DNA of 64,000 bases. Source: Pseudomonas bubulae (GTDB lineage: Bacteria > Pseudomonadota > Gammaproteobacteria > Pseudomonadales > Pseudomonadaceae). This document shows positions 34,863 to 43,094 of the stretch, in pieces. The DNA is taken from the NCBI RefSeq assembly GCF_900618535.1, contig NZ_UYJA01000005.1, forward strand, positions 310,001 to 374,000, written 5' to 3'. The notes beneath the pieces are model-generated. The model saw only the letters and a list, made by a program, of their open reading frames with translations, was not told the origin of the DNA and searched no databases. Each line of letters starts with the position of its first letter. Positions within the stretch are counted from its first letter, which is position 1. The translations under genes and the position numbers were made by a program.

Positions 34863-35633
34863 ATGACTGATCAGCGCAAAGGCAGCGATGCCGAACCCAC
34901 CACTCACTTCGGCTTCAAAAACGTACCGGAAAGCCAGAAGGCCGAGAAAGTCGCCGAGGTTTTCCACTCTGTAGCCGGCAAATATGACCTGATGAACGAC
35001 GTTCTGTCAGGCGGCATGCACCGTCTGTGGAAGCGTTTTACCATCGAGCTGTCCGGTGTACGCCCGGGCAACAAGGTGCTGGACATCGCTGGCGGTACCG
35101 GCGATCTGGCCCGCAAGTTCTCCCATCTGGTTGGCCCTACCGGCCAGGTCGTGCTGGCTGATATCAACGCGTCCATGCTCAAAGTCGGCCGTGACCGCCT
35201 GCTGGACAAGGGCGTAGCCGGCAATATCGAGTTCGTTCAGGCCGACGCTGAAAAGCTGCCGTTCCCGGACAACTATTTCGATTGCGTGACCATCGCTTTC
35301 GGCCTGCGCAACGTGACCCACAAGGAAGACGCCCTGCGCTCCATGCTGCGCGTGCTGAAGCCGGGCGGCCGCCTGTTGGTACTGGAGTTCTCCAAGCCTA
35401 CCAACGCGCTGATGTCCAAGGTCTACGACACCTACTCGTTCGCGTTCATGCCGATGGTGGGCAAGCTGATCCTCAACGACCCGGAAAGCTATCGCTACCT
35501 GGCAGAATCGATCCGCATGCACCCGGACCAGGAAACCCTGAAGTCGATGATGGTCGAGGCCGGTTTTGACCGCGTGACCTATCACAACATGACCTCAGGT
35601 ATCGTCGCCCTGCATCGCGGCATCAAGCCCTGA
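34863..35633 (+). CDS. ubiE: Ubiquinone/menaquinone C-methyltransferase UbiE
   Basis: A 256-residue SAM-dependent methyltransferase acting on the benzoquinone ring in ubiquinone synthesis. The SAM-binding motif is VLDIAGGTGDLARKF. FGLRNVTHKEDALRSMLRVLKPGG and MMVEAGFDRVTYHNMTSGIVALHRG are UbiE signatures. I chose ATG 34863 (MTDQRKGSDAEPTTHFGFKNV); the longer frame to 34527 is antisense to the neighbouring gene. It overlaps ubiJ by one base. Confidence 0.96.
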   Translation: MTDQRKGSDAEPTTHFGFKNVPESQKAEKVAEVFHSVAGKYDLMNDVLSGGMHRLWKRFTIELSGVRPGNKVLDIAGGTGDLARKFSHLVGPTGQVVLADINASMLKVGRDRLLDKGVAGNIEFVQADAEKLPFPDNYFDCVTIAFGLRNVTHKEDALRSMLRVLKPGGRLLVLEFSKPTNALMSKVYDTYSFAFMPMVGKLILNDPESYRYLAESIRMHPDQETLKSMMVEAGFDRVTYHNMTSGIVALHRGIKP

Positions 35634-36256
35634 TGTTGCTGCGCGGCCTTCTCGCCAGCGTCGAACACGGCGTCAACCGCGTATTGCGGCTGGACAGCAC
35701 GGCCCTGGCGCGTTTGCGCCCCTTGACCGGCAAGTTGATTGCCGTCGATTGCGCCAGCCCTTCGCTGCACCTGTTTATTCTGCCCAGCGAAGAAGGCCTG
35801 ATGCTGGCGAGCCAATGGGCAGCCGAGCCTGACTGCACCCTGCGCGCGCCTGCCTCCAGCCTGTTGCGCCTTGCTCTGAGCAAGGACAAGAGCGCCATCA
35901 TGCACAGCCCTGAAGTCGAACTCGAAGGCGACAGCGCTGTGTTGATGGAATTGGCGGCGGTGCTGCAAGACCTGGAACTGGATTGGGAGTATGAACTTTC
36001 GAACTGGATCGGGCCTGTGGCAACGGCATTGATCGGTGGCCATGTACGCAGCCGCGCCAACTGGTATCAACAAGGTTTCGCCAGCATCAACCAGAACCTG
36101 GCCGAATACCTGAGCGAAGAAGCCCGCACTTTGGTCGGAGAACGTGAGGCGCAAGCGCGCTTTGACGAGCTGGACCAACTCAAACTCGACCTGGATCGCC
36201 TTGAAGCGCGCTTTGAGCGCCTTTGCCGATCCCTCAATTCCAGCGATAACGCATGA
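35633..36256 (+). CDS. ubiJ: Ubiquinone biosynthesis accessory factor UbiJ (SCP2 domain)
   Basis: A 207-residue protein with an N-terminal SCP2-like lipid-binding domain (ALARLRPLTGKLIAVDC) and a C-terminal coiled coil (LDQLKLDLDRLEARFERL). UbiJ acts as a lipid-binding scaffold in the soluble ubiquinone-synthesis complex. Start and stop overlaps with ubiE (TGATG) and ubiB (ATGA) indicate a tightly coupled ubiE-ubiJ-ubiB operon. Confidence 0.93.
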   Translation: MLLRGLLASVEHGVNRVLRLDSTALARLRPLTGKLIAVDCASPSLHLFILPSEEGLMLASQWAAEPDCTLRAPASSLLRLALSKDKSAIMHSPEVELEGDSAVLMELAAVLQDLELDWEYELSNWIGPVATALIGGHVRSRANWYQQGFASINQNLAEYLSEEARTLVGEREAQARFDELDQLKLDLDRLEARFERLCRSLNSSDNA

Positions 36257-37857
36257 AGCTGCTTGCCATACGCCGTTTGTTCCGCATCCAGCGCGTCGTC
36301 ATTCGCTACCGGCTCGATGACCTGCTGTTCGCCCTGCCCTTGCCGTGGTGGATGTTGTCCCTGCGCTATGCACTGCCGTGGCGCTGGTTCCCGCGCAAAA
36401 AATTGGAGCTGAGCCGCGGTGCCGCCCTGCGCCTAGCGTTGCAGGATCTGGGGCCGATTTTCATCAAGTTCGGCCAGATCCTTTCGACCCGCCGCGACCT
36501 GCTGCCCGCCGATATCGCCGATGAGCTGATGCTGCTGCAAGACCGCGTACCGCCGTTTGACCCGCAGTTGGCAGTCAAGCTGATCGAAGAACAGCTCGGC
36601 GCCCGGATCAGTGAAGTGTTCAGCCGTTTTGATATCGAACCACTGGCCTCGGCCTCGGTGGCCCAGGTTCACTCGGCCAAACTCAAGACCGGCGAAGAAG
36701 TGGTGGTCAAGGTTGTACGCCCGGGCCTCAAGCCGATCATCGGCTCCGACCTGGCCTGGCTGTTTATCCTCGCCCGCACTGCCGAGCGTTTGAGCGCAGA
36801 CGCCCGCCTGCTGCATCCGGTGGATGTGGTCAGTGACTACGAAAAAACCATTTACGACGAACTCGATCTGTTGCGTGAAGCGGCCAATGCCAGCCAGCTC
36901 AAGCGCAACTTCGAAGGCTCGCCGCTGATGTATGTGCCGCAAGTCTACTGGGACTGGTGCCGCCCGAAAGTGTTGGTGATGGAGCGCATCTACGGGATCC
37001 AGGTCACCGACCTTGCGGCCCTGGCCGATCAGCGCACCGACATGAAAATGCTGGCCGAACGTGGCGTGGAGATTTTCTTCACCCAGGTGTTCCGCGACAG
37101 CTTCTTTCATGCCGACATGCACCCCGGCAACATTTTTGTCAGCACCGTGAACCCGTGGGCCCCGCAATACATCGCCATCGACTGCGGCATTGTCGGCAGC
37201 CTGACCCCCGAGGACCAGGACTATCTGGCGCGCAACCTGTTCGCCTTTTTCAAGCGCGATTACCGGCGCGTGGCGCAGTTGCACATCGATTCAGGCTGGG
37301 TACCGGCGCACACCAAGCTCAACGAGTTTGAAGCGGCGATCCGCACCGTCTGTGAGCCGATCTTCGAAAAGCCGCTGAAGGAGATTTCCTTTGGCCAGGT
37401 GCTTATGCGCCTGTTCCAAACTGCGCGACGCTTCAATATGGAAGTCCAGCCACAGTTGGTGCTGCTGCAAAAAACCCTGCTCAATATCGAAGGCCTGGGC
37501 CGCCAGCTGTACCCCGACCTGGATTTGTGGAGTACCGCCCAGCCGTTCCTTGAGCGCTGGATGCGTGAGCGCGTCAGCCCCAAGACCCTGCTGCGCAACC
37601 TGCACAGCCAGGTCGAGCAGATCCCGCATCTGGCCGGCATGACCCGCGACTTGCTCGAACGCATGTCGCAGCCCCATGCCCATAACAAACAATTGGTCGT
37701 GCGCGAACCCCGTGACAGCTGGTTCCTGCGCCTGATCGGTGCCGGGCATCTGGCCGCTGGCGCATTACTGGCCAGTATTGGCCCGCTACACACTGCAGGC
37801 TATTGGCCTGCCGGCATAATGCTGGCCGTGGGCTTGTATCTGATCGTGCGCCGATAG
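36253..37857 (+). CDS. ubiB: Ubiquinone biosynthesis regulatory kinase-like protein UbiB
   Basis: A 534-residue ABC1/ADCK-family atypical kinase. KFGQ at 72-75 (IFIKFGQILSTRRDLLP) is the family-specific motif, an Ala-rich loop (PLASASVAQVHSAKL) replaces the usual glycine loop, and HADMHPGN with DCG in IAIDCGIVG are catalytic-like motifs. The C-terminus has two membrane helices at about 497-532. It supports ubiquinone synthesis at the membrane, probably through ATP hydrolysis. Confidence 0.95.
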   Translation: MKLLAIRRLFRIQRVVIRYRLDDLLFALPLPWWMLSLRYALPWRWFPRKKLELSRGAALRLALQDLGPIFIKFGQILSTRRDLLPADIADELMLLQDRVPPFDPQLAVKLIEEQLGARISEVFSRFDIEPLASASVAQVHSAKLKTGEEVVVKVVRPGLKPIIGSDLAWLFILARTAERLSADARLLHPVDVVSDYEKTIYDELDLLREAANASQLKRNFEGSPLMYVPQVYWDWCRPKVLVMERIYGIQVTDLAALADQRTDMKMLAERGVEIFFTQVFRDSFFHADMHPGNIFVSTVNPWAPQYIAIDCGIVGSLTPEDQDYLARNLFAFFKRDYRRVAQLHIDSGWVPAHTKLNEFEAAIRTVCEPIFEKPLKEISFGQVLMRLFQTARRFNMEVQPQLVLLQKTLLNIEGLGRQLYPDLDLWSTAQPFLERWMRERVSPKTLLRNLHSQVEQIPHLAGMTRDLLERMSQPHAHNKQLVVREPRDSWFLRLIGAGHLAAGALLASIGPLHTAGYWPAGIMLAVGLYLIVRR

Positions 37858-37896
37858 CCAGCCCCGGTCGAGGCTGGCAAACTGTTAATTCACCAG

Positions 37897-37918
37897 GCCT
37901 CAGCCACAGGGCTGAGGC
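37897..37918 (+). terminator. Hairpin between ubiB and hisI
   Basis: GCCTCAGCC pairs with GGCTGAGGC around a 4-nt loop, just before the hisI ribosome site. A second hairpin (GCCAGCC/GGCTGGC) starts at about 37858. Without T-runs they may slow rather than stop transcription. Confidence 0.4.
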
Positions 37919-37936
37919 AGGTTGTCGGAGTCGAAC

Positions 37937-38338
37937 ATGAAAGACTGGCTGGACGAGATCAAATGGGACAACGACGGCCTGGTGCCGGCGATTGCCCAGG
38001 ACCACAAAACCGGGCGCGTACTGATGATGGCCTGGATGAACCGCGAGGCACTGAGCCTGACGGCAACCGAGAACCGTGCCATCTACTGGTCACGTTCCCG
38101 TGGCAAGCTGTGGCGCAAGGGCGAAGAGTCCGGCCATGTGCAAAAGCTGCATGAAATGCGCCTGGACTGCGACGCCGACGTGATCATCCTGATGGTCGAA
38201 CAAATCGGTGATATCGCCTGCCATACCGGCCGTCAGAGCTGCTTCTACCGCGTGTACGAAAACGCCGAGTGGAAGATCGTCGACCCGGTACTTAAAGATC
38301 CGCACGCCATTTACCAAGCAGGGCACTCCCATGACTGA
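37937..38338 (+). CDS. hisI: Phosphoribosyl-AMP cyclohydrolase
   Basis: A 133-residue zinc enzyme that opens the adenine ring of phosphoribosyl-AMP, step three of histidine synthesis. MAWMNREAL and YWSRSRGKLWRKGEESG are signatures, DCDAD binds metal, and the GDIACHTGRQSCFYR region supplies zinc-binding cysteines. Chosen start is ATG 37937 with CGGAG 6 nt upstream. It overlaps hisE by 8 nt. In enterobacteria the hisI and hisE functions are fused; here they are separate. Confidence 0.96.
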   Translation: MKDWLDEIKWDNDGLVPAIAQDHKTGRVLMMAWMNREALSLTATENRAIYWSRSRGKLWRKGEESGHVQKLHEMRLDCDADVIILMVEQIGDIACHTGRQSCFYRVYENAEWKIVDPVLKDPHAIYQAGHSHD

Positions 38339-38663
38339 CACTCTGAGCCGCGTAGCCCAAGTGCTCGAAGCGCGCAAAGGCGCAACCCCGGACAGCTCCT
38401 ATGTGGCCAGTCTGTACCACAAGGGCCTGAACAAGATTCTGGAAAAGGTCGGCGAAGAGTCGATCGAGACCATCATCGCCGCCAAGGACGCTGCCATCAG
38501 CGGTGATTGCAGCGATGTCATCTACGAAACAGCCGATCTGTGGTTCCATAGCATGATCATGCTGGCCCAGCTGGGGCAGCACCCTCAGGCCGTACTGGAT
38601 GAACTGGAGCGTCGTATCGGCACCTCCGGCCATGTGGAAAAAGCCTCGCGGCCGTCCACCTAA
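38331..38663 (+). CDS. hisE: Phosphoribosyl-ATP pyrophosphatase
   Basis: A 110-residue all-alpha MazG-like enzyme that removes pyrophosphate from phosphoribosyl-ATP, step two of histidine synthesis. KVGEESIETIIAAKD carries the acidic metal-binding motif, and YETADLWFHSMIML follows. ATG 38331 gives the normal length; the frame extending to 38208 only overlaps hisI. It precedes tatA by 24 nt. Confidence 0.95.
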   Translation: MTDTLSRVAQVLEARKGATPDSSYVASLYHKGLNKILEKVGEESIETIIAAKDAAISGDCSDVIYETADLWFHSMIMLAQLGQHPQAVLDELERRIGTSGHVEKASRPST

Positions 38664-38687
38664 CCCTTATTTGCAAAGGAACAGATC

Positions 38688-38966
38688 ATGGGCATTTTTG
38701 ACTGGAAACACTGGATCGTCATTCTGGTAGTCGTAGTCCTTGTCTTCGGCACCAAAAAACTGAAAAACCTGGGCACGGATGTCGGCGAATCGATCAAGGG
38801 CTTTCGCAAGGCCATGAACGACGACGAAAAGCCTGCCGAGCCCGTGGTTCCACCTGCGCAGCCAACCGCCGCGCCGCAGCCGCACACCACTTCGACCCTG
38901 AACGAGCCGCACACCATCGACGTGCAGGCGCAAAAAGTCGAAGAGCCGACCCGCAAAGACGTGTGA
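38688..38966 (+). CDS. tatA: Twin-arginine translocase subunit TatA
   Basis: A 92-residue membrane protein: transmembrane helix at about 7-21 (HWIVILVVVVLVFGTKKL), amphipathic helix to about 45, then a polar tail. It oligomerises to form the pore for folded proteins with twin-arginine signals. It is first of tatA-tatB-tatC with AAAGGAA as ribosome site. Confidence 0.95.
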   Translation: MGIFDWKHWIVILVVVVLVFGTKKLKNLGTDVGESIKGFRKAMNDDEKPAEPVVPPAQPTAAPQPHTTSTLNEPHTIDVQAQKVEEPTRKDV

Positions 38967-38976
38967 GCCAAAACTA

Positions 38977-39393
38977 ATGTTCGGTATCAGCTTCAGTGAA
39001 CTGCTGCTCGTCGGCCTGGTGGCCCTGCTGGTGCTCGGCCCCGAGCGCTTGCCGGGTGCTGCACGCACGGCGGGCCTGTGGATCGGGCGCCTGAAACGCA
39101 GCTTTAATGCGATCAAACAGGAAGTTGAACGGGAAATCGGCGCGGACGAAATACGTCGGCAGCTGCACAACGAACATATCCTGTCGATGGAAGAGGAAGC
39201 CAAGAAAATTCTGGCTCCGCTGCAGGACGCTGTGAAGCCGTTAACGCCCACCGAGCCACCTGTCAGTACCGCTCCCGTCGCACACCCAGAGTCTGCGAGC
39301 GCTGCGCCCGTGACCCTGAGCAAAACCGCGTCCGCCCCTGCGCCGCAACCGGCAGCGCCACACGACCCCACCCTGCCACCGCGAGCCCCTTAA
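38977..39393 (+). CDS. tatB: Twin-arginine translocase subunit TatB
   Basis: A 138-residue protein with an N-terminal helix carrying the conserved Glu-8 (MFGISFSELLLVG) and the FGxxxxEL pattern, then an amphipathic helix and a long Pro/Ala-rich tail. It forms the signal-binding receptor with TatC. It sits 10 nt after tatA and 4 nt before tatC. Confidence 0.94.
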   Translation: MFGISFSELLLVGLVALLVLGPERLPGAARTAGLWIGRLKRSFNAIKQEVEREIGADEIRRQLHNEHILSMEEEAKKILAPLQDAVKPLTPTEPPVSTAPVAHPESASAAPVTLSKTASAPAPQPAAPHDPTLPPRAP

Positions 39394-39397
39394 GCGC

Positions 39398-40195
39398 ATG
39401 AGCGATAAGCCTGAACACGACCAGCCAATGCCGCTGGTTTCGCACCTGACCGAGTTGCGTACCCGCCTGTTGCGCTGCATCGCGGCGATTTTCATCATTT
39501 TTGCCGGGCTGTTTGCCTTTACCCAGCAGATCTACACCCTGGTCTCCACGCCGCTGCGTGAATACCTGCCGGTGGGTGCAACGATGATCGCCACCGACGT
39601 GGCCTCGCCGTTCCTGACCCCCCTCAAGCTGACCATGATGGTCTCGCTGTTTATCGCCATTCCGGTGATCCTGCATCAGATCTGGGGGTTTATTGCACCG
39701 GGCCTGTACAAGCATGAAAAACGCATCGCCGTGCCCCTGCTGGTGTCGAGCATTTTCCTGTTTTACGCCGGCATGGCCTTTGCCTACTTCCTGGTATTCC
39801 CGCTGGTGTTCAAGTTCTTCGCCGCTGCCACCCCGGAAGGGGTTGCGATGATGACCGATATCAGCAGCTACCTTGATTTCGTCATGACCCTGTTCTTTGC
39901 TTTTGGCGTGGCCTTTGAAATCCCCGTAGCCGTAGTGCTGCTGGTGTGGATCGGCATCGTCGATGTGCAATACCTGCGCAAGATCCGCCCCTACGTGATT
40001 ATCGGCTGCTTCGTGGTCGGCATGATCCTGACCCCGCCCGACATTTTCTCGCAAACCTTGCTGGCGATCCCGATGTGGATGCTGTTTGAAATCGGCATCC
40101 TGTTTGGCAGCCTGGTCAGCAAAAACAAGCGTGGCGATGACGCAGACGAACAACCGGCCGATAACGACGCCCAACCGCCAGCACCACAAGCGTGA
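39398..40195 (+). CDS. tatC: Twin-arginine translocase subunit TatC
   Basis: A 265-residue six-helix inner-membrane protein that recognises the twin-arginine signal. HLTELRTRLLRC and ALYKHEKR-like GLYKHEKRIAVPLL are conserved cytoplasmic motifs; FAYFLVFPLVFKFF and DIFSQTLLAIPMWMLFE follow in the usual order. The stop overlaps the rsmE GTG by 4 nt. Confidence 0.95.
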   Translation: MSDKPEHDQPMPLVSHLTELRTRLLRCIAAIFIIFAGLFAFTQQIYTLVSTPLREYLPVGATMIATDVASPFLTPLKLTMMVSLFIAIPVILHQIWGFIAPGLYKHEKRIAVPLLVSSIFLFYAGMAFAYFLVFPLVFKFFAAATPEGVAMMTDISSYLDFVMTLFFAFGVAFEIPVAVVLLVWIGIVDVQYLRKIRPYVIIGCFVVGMILTPPDIFSQTLLAIPMWMLFEIGILFGSLVSKNKRGDDADEQPADNDAQPPAPQA

Positions 40196-40902
40196 ACCTG
40201 CTGCTCCTCGAAGAGGCTGATTTCATTGCCGCCGACCGCGTGATCCTGCGTGACCGGCGCCTGACGCATATGCAGGAAGTTCACCGTGCTGCAGTGGGCG
40301 ACAGCCTGCGCGTGGGGCGCATTGGCGGGCTGATGGGCAGCGCCGAACTGGTGCGTCTGGAGGCCAAAGAGGCTGAGCTGGTTATCCACAGCCTGGACCT
40401 GCCGCCACCCGCCAAACTGCCACTGACCCTGCTGCTGGCGCTGCCGCGCCCGAAAATGCTGCGCCGGGTGCTGCAAACCGTAGCCTCGATGGGTGTGCCC
40501 AAGATCATTCTGGTCAACAGCTACCGGGTTGAAAAAAGCTTCTGGCAGACACCGTTTCTGGAGCCCGAAGCCATCCGCGAACAGTTGATCCTGGGGCTGG
40601 AGCAGTCCCGTGACAGCGTGTTGCCCGAGGTCATCATCGAAAAACGCTTCAAGCCGTTTGTCGAAGACCGCCTGCCGGCGCTGGTGGAAGGCACCCTGGG
40701 CCTGGTGGGCCACCCGGGGGATTACCCGGCCTGCCCGCGCGGGCTGGATGAGGCCGTAACCCTGGCCATCGGCCCTGAGGGTGGCTGGATCCCCTACGAG
40801 ATCGACTTGCTGGCCAAGGCGGGCTTGCAGCCAGTGCAACTGGGCGCACGCATCCTGCGGGTCGAAACCGCCGTCACGGCGCTGCTCGCCCGCCTGTTCT
40901 AG
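40192..40902 (+). CDS. rsmE: 16S rRNA (uracil-1498-N3)-methyltransferase
   Basis: A 236-residue SPOUT-class methyltransferase. It has an N-terminal PUA-like domain (about 1-70) and a SAM-binding knot at the C-terminus with AIGPEGGW and LGARILRVETAV, both RsmE signatures. The start is GTG at 40192, overlapping tatC. Function is methylation of U1498 of 16S rRNA. Confidence 0.94.
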   Translation: MNLLLLEEADFIAADRVILRDRRLTHMQEVHRAAVGDSLRVGRIGGLMGSAELVRLEAKEAELVIHSLDLPPPAKLPLTLLLALPRPKMLRRVLQTVASMGVPKIILVNSYRVEKSFWQTPFLEPEAIREQLILGLEQSRDSVLPEVIIEKRFKPFVEDRLPALVEGTLGLVGHPGDYPACPRGLDEAVTLAIGPEGGWIPYEIDLLAKAGLQPVQLGARILRVETAVTALLARLF

Positions 40903-40917
40903 ACCGCTCTGCAGGGC

Positions 40918-40944
40918 GCTGCGGGCGCATTCCAGGCCCGCAGC
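40918..40944 (+). terminator. Hairpin after rsmE
   Basis: GCTGCGGGC pairs with GCCCGCAGC around a 9-nt loop, 15 nt past the rsmE stop; no T-run. Confidence 0.5.
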
Positions 40945-41081
40945 AGCCCCTGACATTTGTGTAGCCTCTTTTCCTCCTTAAGATTTGCTCGCTCGAGCCG
41001 ATGCAGTAGCACTTCAATATCACTCAAGAAGCCATGGACGGCTGTTATCGATGCCAATCGATCAAAAAAAGGAACTCGTCC

Positions 41082-42998
41082 ATGAACCATTGGTTGACTG
41101 CCACACTAGGCAATATCAGTGTCAATCGTAAGCTCGGCCTGGGCTTCGGCCTTGTGTTGCTGCTGACCCTGCTCATCACCATCACCGGCTGGAAGGGGCT
41201 GACCAGCGTGATTGAGCGGGGCGACAAGCTGGCCAATATTTCCCAGGTCATCGCCCTGATCAAGGATTTGCGCATTGCCCGCGTCACCTACGACAAGAAC
41301 AACGGTGAAAACGGCCCGGGCGAGGTCAATGACCTGCTCAACAAGATCGGTAACCAGCTGGTCGCCGCCAACAAGCTGATGGTCCAGGCCAATGACCTGA
41401 GCATGAGCAAGGACGAAATCAGGGCCGTCGAGCAGTACAAGAGCATCTTCGCCACTATCGATGAGGCGACCCGGGCACGCGAAGTCAGCAGGGCCAAGCT
41501 CGGTGCAACATCCGTCGCCGCCCTCAGCCAGATTGCCGGGATCGAAAAGGACGTGCTCCAGAGTGAAAACCTGGCCGAGTTCAACAGCGTCAACCAGGTC
41601 AACCGGTCGCTGTTGCAGGCCCGCTTCGAGGTGCGCGGCTACACCCACACCGGCGACATCGATGCCGCGGTGCCTGCCGTGGAAGCCATCGATCAAGCGC
41701 TGGCAGAACTGGCCAGCCTCAGTAAGCGACTGCCCGCTACCTATGCCCCTCAATTCGAGCAGGCCATCGCTTCGCTGAAGAACTACCGCGCTGCCTTTAT
41801 CGACTTTCGCGATTCCCAAGTGAATAGCGACAAGCAATTATCACAACTGCAAGTACTGGGCGATGCACTGGTCGACCTGAGCAACAAACTGTCCCTGTCA
41901 CAACTTGACCAACGGGATATCGATACCCGACACGCCAAAACCGCGCTGCTGGTCTGCGCATCATTGGCACTGGTGCTGGGCATTATCGCGGCCTGGATCA
42001 TCACCTGGCAGATCGTTACGCCCTTGCGCGACACGCTCAATATTGTCCGGGCCGTGGCAGCCGGTGACCTCAGCCAGAGCCGCCCGACAACCCGCCGTGA
42101 CGAACCCGGCCAGCTGCAACAGGCCATTGAAGTCATGCGCGGGGGCTTGCACGAACTGATCTGCGGGATCGGCGAAGGCGTTAGCCAAATTGCCAGCGCA
42201 GCGGAGCAGCTGTCTGCCGTTACCGGGCAAACCAGCGCAGGGGTCAACAGCCAGCGCATCGAAACCGATCAGGTCGCCACTGCCATGAATGAAATGGCCG
42301 CCACCGTGCATGAAGTCGCGCGCAATGCCCAGGAAGCGTCCAAAGCCGCGATCACCGCCGACCTGCAAGCTCAGGAGGGTGACACCGTGGTGGCCCAGGC
42401 CATTGAGCAGATTGGCCGCCTGGTGGCGGAAGTGCAGCTATCCACTGATGCAATGGCACATCTGAAGCACGAAAGTGACAAGATCGGTAGCGTACTGGAT
42501 GTCATCAAGGCTGTTTCGCAACAAACCAACTTGCTGGCCCTCAACGCCGCAATTGAAGCCGCCCGTGCCGGAGAGGCAGGTCGTGGTTTTGCCGTGGTGG
42601 CCGACGAGGTACGCAGCCTGGCGCAGCGCACGCAGAAGTCCACGGAAGAGATTGAAGTGCTGATCACGGGCCTGCAAAACGGTACGCAACAAGTATCCAG
42701 CAGCATGGACAGCAGCCGGTTGCTGACGGACAGCAGTGTCGAGTTGACCCGGCGGGCGGGTGAGTCTTTGAGCACCATTACCCGTACCGTATCGACCATT
42801 CAAGGTATGAATCAGCAGATTGCGGCCGCGGCCGAGCAACAAAGCGCGGTGGCCGAAGAGATCAACCGCAGTGTGGTGAATGTGCGCGACGTGTCAGAGC
42901 AAACTGCCACCGCCAGCAAGCAGACCGCCGCCTCCAGCATTGAACTCGCACGGCTAGGCACACAGCTGCAAACCCTGGTGGCCCGTTTCAAGGTCTGA
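41082..42998 (+). CDS. Methyl-accepting chemotaxis protein with HBM-type sensor domain
   Basis: This 638-residue chemoreceptor has transmembrane helices at about 18-36 and 287-309, a periplasmic sensor of about 250 residues predicted helical (size and pattern of the helical bimodular domain), a HAMP domain (about 310-360) and a signalling tip containing LNAAIEAARAGEAGRGFAVV. In P. aeruginosa the receptor after rsmE is, as I recall, McpK, an HBM receptor for 2-oxoglutarate; orthology here is inferred from position and domain size. Chosen start is ATG 41082 with AAAGGA upstream. The C-terminus (LQTLVARFKV) lacks a CheR-tethering pentapeptide. A paralogue follows directly. Confidence 0.88.
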   Translation: MNHWLTATLGNISVNRKLGLGFGLVLLLTLLITITGWKGLTSVIERGDKLANISQVIALIKDLRIARVTYDKNNGENGPGEVNDLLNKIGNQLVAANKLMVQANDLSMSKDEIRAVEQYKSIFATIDEATRAREVSRAKLGATSVAALSQIAGIEKDVLQSENLAEFNSVNQVNRSLLQARFEVRGYTHTGDIDAAVPAVEAIDQALAELASLSKRLPATYAPQFEQAIASLKNYRAAFIDFRDSQVNSDKQLSQLQVLGDALVDLSNKLSLSQLDQRDIDTRHAKTALLVCASLALVLGIIAAWIITWQIVTPLRDTLNIVRAVAAGDLSQSRPTTRRDEPGQLQQAIEVMRGGLHELICGIGEGVSQIASAAEQLSAVTGQTSAGVNSQRIETDQVATAMNEMAATVHEVARNAQEASKAAITADLQAQEGDTVVAQAIEQIGRLVAEVQLSTDAMAHLKHESDKIGSVLDVIKAVSQQTNLLALNAAIEAARAGEAGRGFAVVADEVRSLAQRTQKSTEEIEVLITGLQNGTQQVSSSMDSSRLLTDSSVELTRRAGESLSTITRTVSTIQGMNQQIAAAAEQQSAVAEEINRSVVNVRDVSEQTATASKQTAASSIELARLGTQLQTLVARFKV

Positions 42999-43094
42999 CC
43001 AGGAGCGGTGCGACTTTCGTCACACTAACGGCAACTGTCCTTCAGTTCCGGGCCACGACGCCGATGACCTGATACCCCTCCAAGGAGTATCACC